This document shows, piece after piece, positions 23,390 through 31,439 of a stretch of 52,936 nucleotides of DNA. Each line of letters begins with the position of its first letter. Position 1 is the first letter of the stretch. The position numbers were made by a program, and so were the translations under genes. The notes under the pieces were generated by a model. It did no database searches and was not told the origin of the DNA. It saw only the letters and a list, made by a program, of their open reading frames with translations. Origin of the DNA: Streptomyces sp. NRRL B-3428 (lineage in GTDB: Bacteria; Actinomycetota; Actinomycetes; Streptomycetales; Streptomycetaceae); assembly GCA_000721375.1 (NCBI GenBank), contig JOGW01000030.1:1-52936 (forward strand), given 5' to 3'.

Positions 23390-25062
23390 AGGCCCTCCAG
23401 ATACCGGTGTACGAACATGACGGCCATGGCTCCCTCGCCGACCGCCGACGCCACGCGTTTGGCGGATTCGGCGCGTACGTCCCCGGCCACGAACACCCCC
23501 GGGATGCTGGTCTCCAGGTGGTACGGCACCCGGTCAAGATCCCAGCCGGCGGGCCGCTGTCCGTCGACGGACAGGTCGGGCCCGGCCAGTACGAACCCGT
23601 GGTCGTCACGCAGGACGGCCTCGCCGAGCCAGTCGGTGCGCGGGGCGGCGCCGATGAAGACGAACAGCCAGCCGGCCTCGACCTGTTCCGTCGCGCCCGT
23701 CCTGGTGTCGCGCAGGGTGAGCTGCTTGAGGTGGTCCGTACCGTGCGCCGCGACGACCTCCGTACAGGTACGGACCGAGATCGCGGGCAGCGCTTCGACC
23801 TGCTGGATGAGGTAGTGCGACATCGAATGTTCCAACGAGGGGCCGCGGACCAGGATCGTGACCGACCGGGCGCCCCGCGCCAGGAACACCGCTGCCTGGC
23901 CCGCGGAGTTCGCCCCGCCGACGATGTACACGTCCTCGCCCGTGCAGGCGGTCGCCTCGGTCATCGCGGAGCCGTAGTAGATGCCCCGCCCTGTCAGTTC
24001 CGCCACTCCGGGAGCGTCCAACTGCCGGTAGGACACACCGGTTGTGAGGATGACCGTGTGCGCCGCGATGTCCCCTCGGCCCGACAGTCGCACCGTGCGC
24101 GACGAACCATTGACCTCAAGGCCGGTGACCTCGCAGGCGGTGAGCATCTCCGCACCGAACTTCGCCGCCTGACGGCGCGCACGGTCGGTGAGTTGTGCCC
24201 CGGAGACGCCGTCGGGGAAACCGAGATAGTTCTCGATCCGTGAACTCTGCCCCGCCTGGCCGCCGGTGGCCGTGCGCTCGACCAGCACCGTGCGCAAACC
24301 CTCGGACGCCCCGTACAGCGCCGCACCCAGACCGGCCGGCCCGCCGCCCACGACGATCAGGTCGTAGAACGCCTCGGACGGTGTGGTCGCAAGACCCACG
24401 CGCGCGGCGAGTTCGGTGTCCGAGGGCTCGACCATCACGTCCCCGCCGGGGGTGATCACCAGCGGCAGTCGCAGTTCGTCCGCGCCGGCCGCAGAGAGCA
24501 GCTTCTGTCCCTCCGGCGTCTCGGTGGGATACCAGCGGTAGGCCACGTGGTTGCGGGCGAGGAACTCCCGCACCTCGGACGACCGGGCCGACCACCGGTG
24601 CCCGACCACCTTGGTCACCGACACCGGCCGTACATCCGCCGACCGCCAGGCCTCCAGAAGATCGTCGACCACCGGATAGAGCTTCTCCTCCGGCGGATCC
24701 CACGGCTTGAGCAGATAGTGGTCGAGGTCGACCACGTTGATCGCGTCGATGGCGGCGCCGGTGTCGGCGTACGCCGTCAGGAGCACCCGGCGGGCGGCGG
24801 GATACACGTCCATCGCCTGCTCCAGGAACTCGATCCCGTTCATCGGAGCCATGCGGTAGTCGGCCAGGATCACCGCGACCTGCTCACCGCGCAGCTTCAT
24901 CTGGCGCAGCGCGTCCAGGGCCGCCTGCCCGGATTCCGCCCGCACGATGCGGTGCCGCTCGCCGTAGCGGCGGCGCAGATCCCGGGCGATCGCCCGGGAC
25001 ACGGCCGGATCGTCGTCGACGGTCACGATCGCCGTACGTGCCGCCCTGTCGGGTGTGGTCAC
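23386..25062 (-). CDS. Response-regulator receiver fused to thioredoxin-reductase-like flavoprotein
   Basis: A 558-aa protein. Residues 1-~125 are a receiver domain: acidic pocket VTVDDDPA, phospho-Asp68 in VILADYRMAPMNG, VLLTAY and KPW. A linker follows, then a TrxR-like domain from ~235: FAD motif IVVGGGPAGLGAALYGASEG and a second dinucleotide motif VYIVGGANSAGQAAVFLARG. At the place where TrxR has CxxC the sequence reads ATACTGEDVY, with a single Cys, so it cannot use the usual disulfide relay. The end GVFVAGDVRAESAKRVASAV is the FAD-closing motif. There is no DNA-binding domain. I infer that phosphorylation of the receiver by the overlapping kinase gene gates an NAD(P)H-flavin activity. 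Confidence 0.9.
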   Translation of the reverse strand: MTTPDRAARTAIVTVDDDPAVSRAIARDLRRRYGERHRIVRAESGQAALDALRQMKLRGEQVAVILADYRMAPMNGIEFLEQAMDVYPAARRVLLTAYADTGAAIDAINVVDLDHYLLKPWDPPEEKLYPVVDDLLEAWRSADVRPVSVTKVVGHRWSARSSEVREFLARNHVAYRWYPTETPEGQKLLSAAGADELRLPLVITPGGDVMVEPSDTELAARVGLATTPSEAFYDLIVVGGGPAGLGAALYGASEGLRTVLVERTATGGQAGQSSRIENYLGFPDGVSGAQLTDRARRQAAKFGAEMLTACEVTGLEVNGSSRTVRLSGRGDIAAHTVILTTGVSYRQLDAPGVAELTGRGIYYGSAMTEATACTGEDVYIVGGANSAGQAAVFLARGARSVTILVRGPSLEHSMSHYLIQQVEALPAISVRTCTEVVAAHGTDHLKQLTLRDTRTGATEQVEAGWLFVFIGAAPRTDWLGEAVLRDDHGFVLAGPDLSVDGQRPAGWDLDRVPYHLETSIPGVFVAGDVRAESAKRVASAVGEGAMAVMFVHRYLEGL

Positions 25063-25248
25063 CGGGATCCTCGCCTCGGGCTCGATGCGTACCTCCGTGG
25101 ATATCCCAGATTACTGTCCGATCACCTGGCGCCGCCTTGTTGCGGGGCCGGACCGAAGGGACGGGCACGCTCCGCGCGCGGCTGAGGCTCACTCCCATCG
25201 GTGGTCTGGACCTTGCTTGGCCCACGCGATATCTCGTAGGGTCCGCGC

Positions 25249-26391
25249 GTGACTGAGCACAGGTCCGGCACCACTCTGCCGGCCACCATCCTGGTCGTGG
25301 ATGACCACGAACCGAACCGGTTCGCCGTGGGCAGCGTGTTACGCCGCGCCGGCTACCAGGTACTCGAAGCGGCCTCGAGCCCACAGGCGCTGGCGGTACT
25401 GCGCGGCGCCGAGCCGGTGCCGGAAGTGGCCATCATCGATGTCCGCCTGCCCGAGGTCAGCGGCTTCGAACTGGCCCGTCAGATCGCCGCAGATCCGCAC
25501 TTGCCGCACATCCCGGTCGTCCATATCTCGGCCGAGGCCAACGACGCACGCGACCGCGTCCAGGGCCTGGAAGGCGGAGCCAGCGCCTATCTGGCCTCCC
25601 CCGTCGCCCCCGAGGAACTGCTCGCCACCGTCGACAAGGTGCTGGCCGCGGGGCGCGAGGCGCGGGCCGTACGCGACGAGCGACGCTTCGCGTTCGATCT
25701 GCAGCAGGCGTTCCTGCCCCGGGCCGAGAAACTCGCCACGCTCGTCGAGAACATCGACCTCGCCGTCGGCTACGTACCGGCCATGGACCGCTCGCAGCTC
25801 GGCGGTGACTTCTACGCCGCCTTCGCCACCGACCGCGGCGTGCTCCTCGCCGTCGGCGACGTCGCCGGCCACTCCCTGGCCGCGGCCACGGTCATGGTCG
25901 AACTACGACATGTGCTGCGCGCCTACGCACTGGAAGGCCACGAGCCGCACCAGATCCTGCAGTTGATGGACCGGCTCCTCGTGCACTTCCACCCGGATGT
26001 CACCGCGACCATGTGCGTGGCCGTCCTCGACGCACGCACCGGGGCGATGAAGATCGCCAACGCGGGCCACCTGCCGCCGCTGATCACCGCACCTCACGGC
26101 AAGGCTCACTATCTGCCGGTCCACGGACCGCTGCTGGGCCTGAACCTGAGCCACCAGCCTGCCACCGCGGCCCGTCTGGAGAGCGACGACGTGCTCCTCA
26201 TGGTCACGGACGGCCTGATCGAGCGGCCGCGCATCGACCTCGCCGTATCCCTGGAAGAACTCCGCCGCCGCGTCACCACGACCTCCTGCAAGCCACATGC
26301 GTTGCGCGACATGCTGATCCGGCAGTACAGCGCGGACGCACGCGACGACATCGCCTTGCTCGCGGTGCGCCGCCAGGCCGCCGGAGGCTAA
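25249..26391 (+). CDS. Receiver-PP2C (SpoIIE-type) phosphatase
   Basis: A 380-aa protein. GTG at 25249. A receiver domain (residues ~12-130: LVVDDHEPNRFAVGSVLRRA, phospho-Asp64 in AIIDVRLPEVSG) precedes a SpoIIE-type PP2C domain with GGDFYAAF, GDVAGHSLAAA, NAGHLPPLITA, VTDGLIERP and DDIALLAV, so the metal-binding Asp residues are in place. The role is dephosphorylation of an anti-sigma-antagonist-like protein under receiver control (RsbU/RssB-like logic). No STAS or anti-sigma gene is in the window. It is divergent from the kinase/flavoprotein pair over 186 bases, and I infer that it is a second output of the same phosphorelay. Confidence 0.9.
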   Translation: MTEHRSGTTLPATILVVDDHEPNRFAVGSVLRRAGYQVLEAASSPQALAVLRGAEPVPEVAIIDVRLPEVSGFELARQIAADPHLPHIPVVHISAEANDARDRVQGLEGGASAYLASPVAPEELLATVDKVLAAGREARAVRDERRFAFDLQQAFLPRAEKLATLVENIDLAVGYVPAMDRSQLGGDFYAAFATDRGVLLAVGDVAGHSLAAATVMVELRHVLRAYALEGHEPHQILQLMDRLLVHFHPDVTATMCVAVLDARTGAMKIANAGHLPPLITAPHGKAHYLPVHGPLLGLNLSHQPATAARLESDDVLLMVTDGLIERPRIDLAVSLEELRRRVTTTSCKPHALRDMLIRQYSADARDDIALLAVRRQAAGG

Positions 26392-26395
26392 GGCG

Positions 26396-26440
26396 TGCTG
26401 CACAAGGCCGCTTTGGGACAGGTCAGGGCGGTTGATCTTG
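26396..26440. repeat. Diverged copy of the 12765-12803 sequence
   Basis: About 40 bases aligned at roughly 80% identity to the gap before the ROK gene (shared core AAGGCC, TTxGGxCAGGTCAGGG). Beyond it, 26441-26560 shows no gene. A minus-frame peptide MKNYKINRPDLSQSGLVQ here may be the tail of a lost mobile-element gene. Confidence 0.35.
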
Positions 26441-26560
26441 TAGTTCTTCATGCCCTGGCAGTGCTCGCTCAGCCCGGACGCGCGCCATTCGATGCACGTC
26501 GGACGTTGACCGAAGTGCGTCGGGGTGCCGCACGATCGATACGAGCAGGTGCGCTGATGG

Positions 26561-27271
26561 TCAGTCGACATCGGCGTAGGTGGTGCCGACTTTGAGACTG
26601 TCGATCCAGTTGATCACCGAGGTGTTCTGGATGTCCGCTCCGTACGTGCCCCACTTGGGCACGTTGTAGGTGTCCCAGGTGCGGCAGACGTAGCGCGTAC
26701 TGCCGTCGGTGAAGGTCTGCTTGACGCCGTTGTAGTAGAACTCGACCCAGCCACCGATGGCCGAGTCCGATGTGTGGATGCCCACGGCGACCTTCTGCCA
26801 GGTGTTGGCCGTGACCGGGGTGCTCCAGATGAGTTTCCAGACCTCGCCCTGTGCGACCTGGAAGAGCTTGAGCTGAGCGTCCTCGACCTTCATCAGGACC
26901 GGGTAGTTCTGTTGGCTGTTGGGGACGGACTTCCACTGCCAGACCGTGGCGGCGTTGTCCGCGTTCACGAAGAACTGCCAGCCCAGGTAGTGCGTGGTGT
27001 TGTTGTTGAACGCGTACTCCGAGCCGCCGACATTCATTCCGCGGCCCTCGCAGCGCAGGACGCCGGCGGATTTGTTGAACTTGAAGATCTTGCCGTGGGC
27101 GTTGTCGTCGGCGACGGTGACGCTGCCCGGTGCTGCGCACTCGATGGCAGCGAAGGCCGCTGTGCCCTGTGCGGCGTCGCCGTCCCAGATGACGGAGGCG
27201 CTGGCGGGCGATGCCACGAGCAGCGACATGGCGCCCGCGATGACGGGCAAGGTGAAGAAGCGTTTACGCAT
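26561..27271 (-). CDS. Secreted polysaccharide-lyase-like protein (jelly-roll, PF14099-like)
   Basis: A 236-aa protein with a signal peptide (MRKRFFTLPVIAGAMSLLVA, cleavage after ASA near residue 26). The mature part is strand-rich: VIWDGDAAQGTAAFAAIEC, THYLGWQFFVNAD, VWQWKSVP, YPVLMKVED, then WQKVAVGIHTSDSAIGGWVE and FYYNGVKQTF, the layout of heparin-lyase-I-like and related jelly-roll lyases. I cannot confirm catalytic residues. The mature protein is about 22 kDa and small for a lyase. It is the third of three secreted enzymes on this strand, 112 bases after the GH56-like gene. A lectin-like carbohydrate binder is an alternative. Confidence 0.55.
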   Translation of the reverse strand: MRKRFFTLPVIAGAMSLLVASPASASVIWDGDAAQGTAAFAAIECAAPGSVTVADDNAHGKIFKFNKSAGVLRCEGRGMNVGGSEYAFNNNTTHYLGWQFFVNADNAATVWQWKSVPNSQQNYPVLMKVEDAQLKLFQVAQGEVWKLIWSTPVTANTWQKVAVGIHTSDSAIGGWVEFYYNGVKQTFTDGSTRYVCRTWDTYNVPKWGTYGADIQNTSVINWIDSLKVGTTYADVD

Positions 27272-27383
27272 GAGATGTTCCTGTCCGTGCGTGAGTGGGG
27301 TGATGGTTGGGTGGCCGAGGTGGTGTCGCCTCGGGTGACCACGTGCGACGTCAGGCGGAGGGCAAGGCGGCCGGCGGCGCCCG

Positions 27384-28571
27384 TCAGAGGACCACGGCAG
27401 CCCAGCGGGTGTCGCTGAGTCCCGTACGGAGATGGAACAGAGCAGTGCTCCAGGACCCTGTCGGGGGCACGGTCAGATGCAGCGTGGTGTTCCATGTCGC
27501 GCCGGGGGCCAGCGCGGGGACGTTCCAGTACTGCCAGGTGCCGGTAATGCCCTGTGGCGCTCCGGTGAAGCTCTGCATCGTGGTGGCCGCGGTAGCCGAA
27601 CCGGAGGTGTTCTTGACCGTCACCGGGATGCTCGTGGTCGCGCCGCGCGGGATGGTGCAGTTGCCGCTGGGGGCCGCCGCGGTGGCGGTCAGCGGTCCGC
27701 TGCTGCCGGTGCCGGTGATGACGCCCATCTCGTACGAGTTCTGGGAGACCCAGGCGCAGGCCGTCGAATCTGTGGCGGAGGGCTCCCAGACCACGACGCC
27801 CTCTGTCTTTGTCTTGGCCTGGGTGAGGATGTACGACCAGGTGGTGCCGGAGACGTAGCCGCCGCCGATGATGTGGGGGCTGATGTACGGGTAGATCGGC
27901 TGGTCGGGGGCGAGGGAGCGCTCGTTGGCGATAGCGGCGTCGAGCTGGCTGGCCCAACTGGGCTGCGTCTCACCGCTGTCCCAGTACATACGGGGCGCGA
28001 AGAAGTCGAGCAGGCCGTCCGCGTGCAGCTGCTGGGTCAGGTGGTTGTTCTGGGTCGACCAGTCGTAGCCGTACATTCCGACCGGTGCCGACGGCGCGGC
28101 ATGGTGGATCCAGGTGATGAGCTGCTTCCAGAGGTTGAGCGCGTGGGTGGCGGCCTGGCCGGAGAGCGCGGTGACAACGATGTTCTCGAAGTCCAGCACC
28201 ACCGGCGCCGTTGAACTGCCTCCGAACTGGCTGACGTAGTCCTTGATCTTGGCCTCGTAGACCGCCTGGGCGGGCAGGGCCCCGCCGTCCGCGTAGCAGC
28301 CGTTGTTGTCGCAGGTGAGGTGGAAGAAGTCGTACACGACGGTGGCCTTGACCGCGCCGAACTGCTCCAGGCCCGGTGTGGTGGCGTTGCGCTCATTGGT
28401 GACCGTGAAACCGACGGCGGACGCGGGGGAGGCAAGGACCGGAGTAAAGGTCAGCGCAACGGTCATCGCGACGGGCATGGTCCTGCGCAGAACGGGCGTG
28501 GTCCTGCGCAGAACGGGGCGGAATATCCCGCCCATGGCGGTGCGGATGCTCTTCCAGGTGCGTGGGGACAC
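27384..28571 (-). CDS. Secreted GH56-like (hyaluronidase-like) barrel protein with C-terminal beta domain
   Basis: A 395-aa protein. GTG at 28571 with GAGGAGGAC upstream. The signal peptide runs to about residue 52 (PVLASPASAV). Residues ~55-270 read as a TIM-barrel: VVLDFENIVV carries D127-x-E129, the catalytic Asp-Glu spacing of GH56 hyaluronidases (VIDFExW), and GMYGYDWSTQ, FFAPRMYWDS and YPYISPHI resemble strand ends of such barrels. The last ~110 residues are a beta-sandwich, SIPVTVKNTSGSATAATTMQ onward, like NPCBM-associated or Ig-like modules. The family call is tentative. Position between a PL8 lyase and a lyase-like gene supports a glycosaminoglycan or similar polymer as substrate. 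Confidence 0.5.
   Translation of the reverse strand: MSPRTWKSIRTAMGGIFRPVLRRTTPVLRRTMPVAMTVALTFTPVLASPASAVGFTVTNERNATTPGLEQFGAVKATVVYDFFHLTCDNNGCYADGGALPAQAVYEAKIKDYVSQFGGSSTAPVVLDFENIVVTALSGQAATHALNLWKQLITWIHHAAPSAPVGMYGYDWSTQNNHLTQQLHADGLLDFFAPRMYWDSGETQPSWASQLDAAIANERSLAPDQPIYPYISPHIIGGGYVSGTTWSYILTQAKTKTEGVVVWEPSATDSTACAWVSQNSYEMGVITGTGSSGPLTATAAAPSGNCTIPRGATTSIPVTVKNTSGSATAATTMQSFTGAPQGITGTWQYWNVPALAPGATWNTTLHLTVPPTGSWSTALFHLRTGLSDTRWAAVVL
28480..28521. repeat. 21-bp tandem duplication in a signal-peptide region
   Basis: GTCCTGCGCAGAACGGG begins both 28480-28500 and 28501-28521, and the units differ at two or three end bases. In the protein this gives LRRTTPV-LRRTMPV, lengthening the basic n-region of the signal peptide by seven residues. 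Confidence 0.8.
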
Positions 28572-28640
28572 GGGTCCTCCTCATTGAGGGCGTGGCAAAG
28601 GCGCGCCCGCCGCCGACGACGGGCCCGCCGTTCATAGAGG

Positions 28641-31046
28641 TCAGCAGAGGCGGACGGTGACCTTCTGGGGAGCGCCGGCGGTACCGGCGAGGTCTCCGAA
28701 GGTGAGCTTGAGAGTGCCGCCGGTGGTGGCGGCCGTGAGGGTCGACGGCTTGGACAGGACCTTGGAGACGCCCTTGTGCCAGGTGATGTCGAGGGAGGTG
28801 GCCTGCCGGGCGGGGTCGGAGACGACGATGGTGGCGGTTCCGTCGCGGTGCTCGCGGATCAGTACGGAGGCCGGAGCGCTCGCGCCGATCTTGTCCAGGG
28901 TGCCCGCGCTCCAGAAGTTGACCGCGGTGAAGCCGAGCTGGGGCACGCGGATGCCCTGCTGGTCACCGGAGTTGGCGAGTATCTTCAACCAGCCCTTGTT
29001 GCCGGCGCGTCGAGAGGTGGCTGCCGCGCTTGCGCCGGGCATGAGGACATAGGCGTACGTGCCGTCGGCGGGGTCGATGCCGTGGTCGGTGAACAGGGTC
29101 AGATAGCGGCGGGTGAGGCGGTCGGCGGGGCCGCCGGCGTTGATGTCCTTCCAGGCGCCGGTGCGCTCCTCGCGTACCGCGTTCACCTGGGACCCGCCGG
29201 GGAAGACGTAGCCCGCCTGTCCGGCGATATGGGCCCATCCCGCATCGTCGAAGCGGGCGGTCCAACCCTGCGTCGTGGGCTGGGACTTGCCGTCGACGGT
29301 CAAGACGGGCGCGCCGGAGGTGCCGAGGTGGCGGTTGTCGATGGTGGTCTCGACCGCGAAGCCGTCCGTGGCGGAGATGCCGGCGCCGAGGCAGACGACG
29401 GAGTCGTCGAGCCAGAACCAGGACTTCTTGGCGTACATCGTGGCGGACAGGCCCTTGAGGTGCTGGCCGGTGGCGCCGTACTCGCCGTCGGTGGTGCCGC
29501 CGACCCAGGCCGTGTCGGGCATGAGCTGGCCCCAGTTGCCGCCTTCGCCGTCGGCGAGCGGCTTGCGGGAGGCGGTGATGCCGGGCAGCCGGTACGGATC
29601 GACGGTGGGCCAGTAGGCGTCGGAGTACTGCTCGAGGCCGAAGTCGCTGCCCCACCAGGACAGCCATCCCGCACCTGTGTGGTAGCCGCGGGCGTTCTCG
29701 CCGTTGCCGAACTCGTAGTGGGTGATGCGCTGGGAAGCCATGGATATGGAGGCGGCCCAGTCGCGCCTGCGATGGGTGACGCGGTCCATGTTGTGGAACA
29801 GCCGGTGCTCGACGGGTTCGAGGGCCGGCTTGACCGTAATGTCGTTGTGCAGGGAATGCAGCAGTGAGGCACGGATGAGGCTCAGACCGGTGTTGTTCAG
29901 GGCCGAGCTGTAGTAGTCGCGCTGCAGCCAGCCCTTGACCATGGGCCGCCAGCGGGCGTTCTCCTCGGGGCTCGCGCCCTGGCCGATCAGCACGATGGTG
30001 GCCAACAGGCCGTGGGCGCGGGTGTGGTCGTTGCTCCCGTTGCGGCTGATGCCACGAGAGGTGACGTTGTCCATCATCAAGCCGTTGTAGATGAACGGCG
30101 CGACGGCCTTGTCGACGGTGTCGAGGAAAAGCTGTGTGCCCGGGTCGTCGAGCTGCCAGCTGGAGCCGCGCAGCAGAGCGAGCAGCCGTCCCACGCCATC
30201 GTGGAGGACCGTGCCGTAGCCGCCTATGTAGGGCACGTTGCGATGCTGGATGAACGAGCCGTCCGAATAGAACCCGTCCCCCGAGGTGACGTACGGGAAC
30301 ACAGCAGGCAGCCCGCCGGCGGCCAGGGCGATCTTGTCCGGGTTTCGGCCGACGATGCCGCGCACGATCATGCCGCGGCACAGGTCGACCCGATTGGCTC
30401 CGGTGCTGATGCCGCTGTACGAGTCGAAGACCGAGTCGGGCACGAAAGCGTCAACGGCCCTGCAGTAGTTGGCGATCTGGGTCTCGGTGAGGTGGTCGTA
30501 CAGCAGCACGCAGGTGTCCATCAGCGCCTGGGGGGCGCCGATCTGCCAGTTGTGCCAGTTGCCGTACCGCGTGGTGTTCTCGTTGTAGACCTGGGTGTAG
30601 AGGTGGTCGAGTCCGGCGAGGACGGCATCGCGCAGCGCGGGGTCCCCGGTGAGCCCGGTGCCCGGCTGGCAGTAGGCCTGCGCCATGGTCTGCAGCCGGC
30701 TGTAGCCGGAGGCCATGTTCCCCGAGAAGGTGTAGGACTCGGCGTCGAGGTCCGGCTCGGGGTCCGCCCACACCAGGTCGGGCCAGAGCGATCCGGCCGC
30801 CGGCTTCATCGTGGACAGGAAGCCCTGCGCGCTCCTGCCGAGATTGCCGAGGAGCGTCCTGAACGGTTCGGCGGTCGGGCTGAAGCCCGTGCCGAGGATG
30901 AGCTCGCGCCACGTGGCTCGCAGCGCCGCGTACTCGTCCTCGGTGACGGCGAAGGCCGGCAGGGTCGCTGTTCCCAGGGTGCTCAGGGCGAGGGCGGAGG
31001 CGGCGGATCCCTGCAGGAATCGACGACGGGACCACGGGGATGACAT
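28641..31046 (-). CDS. Secreted PL8-family polysaccharide lyase (hyaluronate/chondroitin/xanthan lyase type)
   Basis: An 801-aa protein starting at ATG 31046 (MSSPWSRRRFLQGSAASALA), a Tat-type signal with GGAGG 12 bases upstream. Residues ~40-380 are the alpha/alpha toroid with NWHNWQIGAPQALM, and the catalytic set is visible: Asn218 in STGANRVDLC, His268 in DGSFIQHRN, Tyr277 in YIGGYGTVL. The Asn-His (50) and His-Tyr (9) spacings equal those of characterised bacterial hyaluronate lyases. The remaining ~420 residues are the beta-sandwich domains. PL8 enzymes cleave hyaluronan, chondroitin or xanthan by beta-elimination. Sequence alone does not choose between them. It leads a minus-strand set of three secreted enzymes. 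Confidence 0.92.
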   Translation of the reverse strand: MSSPWSRRRFLQGSAASALALSTLGTATLPAFAVTEDEYAALRATWRELILGTGFSPTAEPFRTLLGNLGRSAQGFLSTMKPAAGSLWPDLVWADPEPDLDAESYTFSGNMASGYSRLQTMAQAYCQPGTGLTGDPALRDAVLAGLDHLYTQVYNENTTRYGNWHNWQIGAPQALMDTCVLLYDHLTETQIANYCRAVDAFVPDSVFDSYSGISTGANRVDLCRGMIVRGIVGRNPDKIALAAGGLPAVFPYVTSGDGFYSDGSFIQHRNVPYIGGYGTVLHDGVGRLLALLRGSSWQLDDPGTQLFLDTVDKAVAPFIYNGLMMDNVTSRGISRNGSNDHTRAHGLLATIVLIGQGASPEENARWRPMVKGWLQRDYYSSALNNTGLSLIRASLLHSLHNDITVKPALEPVEHRLFHNMDRVTHRRRDWAASISMASQRITHYEFGNGENARGYHTGAGWLSWWGSDFGLEQYSDAYWPTVDPYRLPGITASRKPLADGEGGNWGQLMPDTAWVGGTTDGEYGATGQHLKGLSATMYAKKSWFWLDDSVVCLGAGISATDGFAVETTIDNRHLGTSGAPVLTVDGKSQPTTQGWTARFDDAGWAHIAGQAGYVFPGGSQVNAVREERTGAWKDINAGGPADRLTRRYLTLFTDHGIDPADGTYAYVLMPGASAAATSRRAGNKGWLKILANSGDQQGIRVPQLGFTAVNFWSAGTLDKIGASAPASVLIREHRDGTATIVVSDPARQATSLDITWHKGVSKVLSKPSTLTAATTGGTLKLTFGDLAGTAGAPQKVTVRLC

Positions 31047-31139
31047 ACGAGAAGACCTCCGGGAAGAGGGAGTCGGCGGGCGCCGGGCGGTGACACCCGC
31101 GGGCGCAGAGGTATGCAACACCCACGGAGGGGCCAGGAC

Positions 31140-31190
31140 AATGGTTTGCGCTCGAATAGCTTCGATTTATTTCGTATGAAGAAAAACGTC
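31140..31190. promoter_or_regulatory. AT-rich promoter/operator patch upstream of PL8
   Basis: The patch has GCGCTCGAATAGCTTCG, then ATTTATTTCGTATGAAGAAAA, in an otherwise >70% GC region between the divergent PL8 and regulator genes. The octamer TTTCGTAT recurs in the promoter region of the ABC importer (about 32544), which suggests a shared site for the local regulator. Confidence 0.45.
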
Positions 31191-31354
31191 AGGACGGGGA
31201 GAGCTCACCGGACGACGAGGGTGAGCCGTGCGAACCGCCGCCCGCGGGCACCGGCCGAGCGGCGATACCGTCGGGGCCGGTGACGTCGAGGAGGAACGAA
31301 CCGAGGGCCGGCTCAGGCCTGGTGACGACAGCTTGCGCGAGGAGATCTTGCATT

Positions 31355-31380
31355 TGCTTCGCTCGAAAGTAAACGCTAGA
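31355..31380 (+). promoter_or_regulatory. Possible operator upstream of the regulator gene
   Basis: TTCGCTCGAAAGTAAACG shares GCTCGAA with the patch at 31150-31158. It lies 60-80 bases before the regulator's GTG, where an autoregulatory site would sit. The rest of 31191-31354 has no gene. Confidence 0.35.
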
Positions 31381-31439
31381 GATGGAGGTCGGAGCTAGTG
31401 TGGCTTCGGCCGGGACGCGAGCTAAGGGGGGACCGCATC

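Noticed and set aside
21824..23815. A 663-codon open frame on the plus strand over the kinase gene
   Set aside because: It is antisense to the histidine kinase and the flavoprotein gene, whose domains and ATGA overlap are clear. The plus frame has no recognisable motif.
28657..31043. Plus-strand open frames across the PL8 gene
   Set aside because: They are complementary shadows. The minus frame has a Tat signal and the correctly spaced PL8 catalytic residues.
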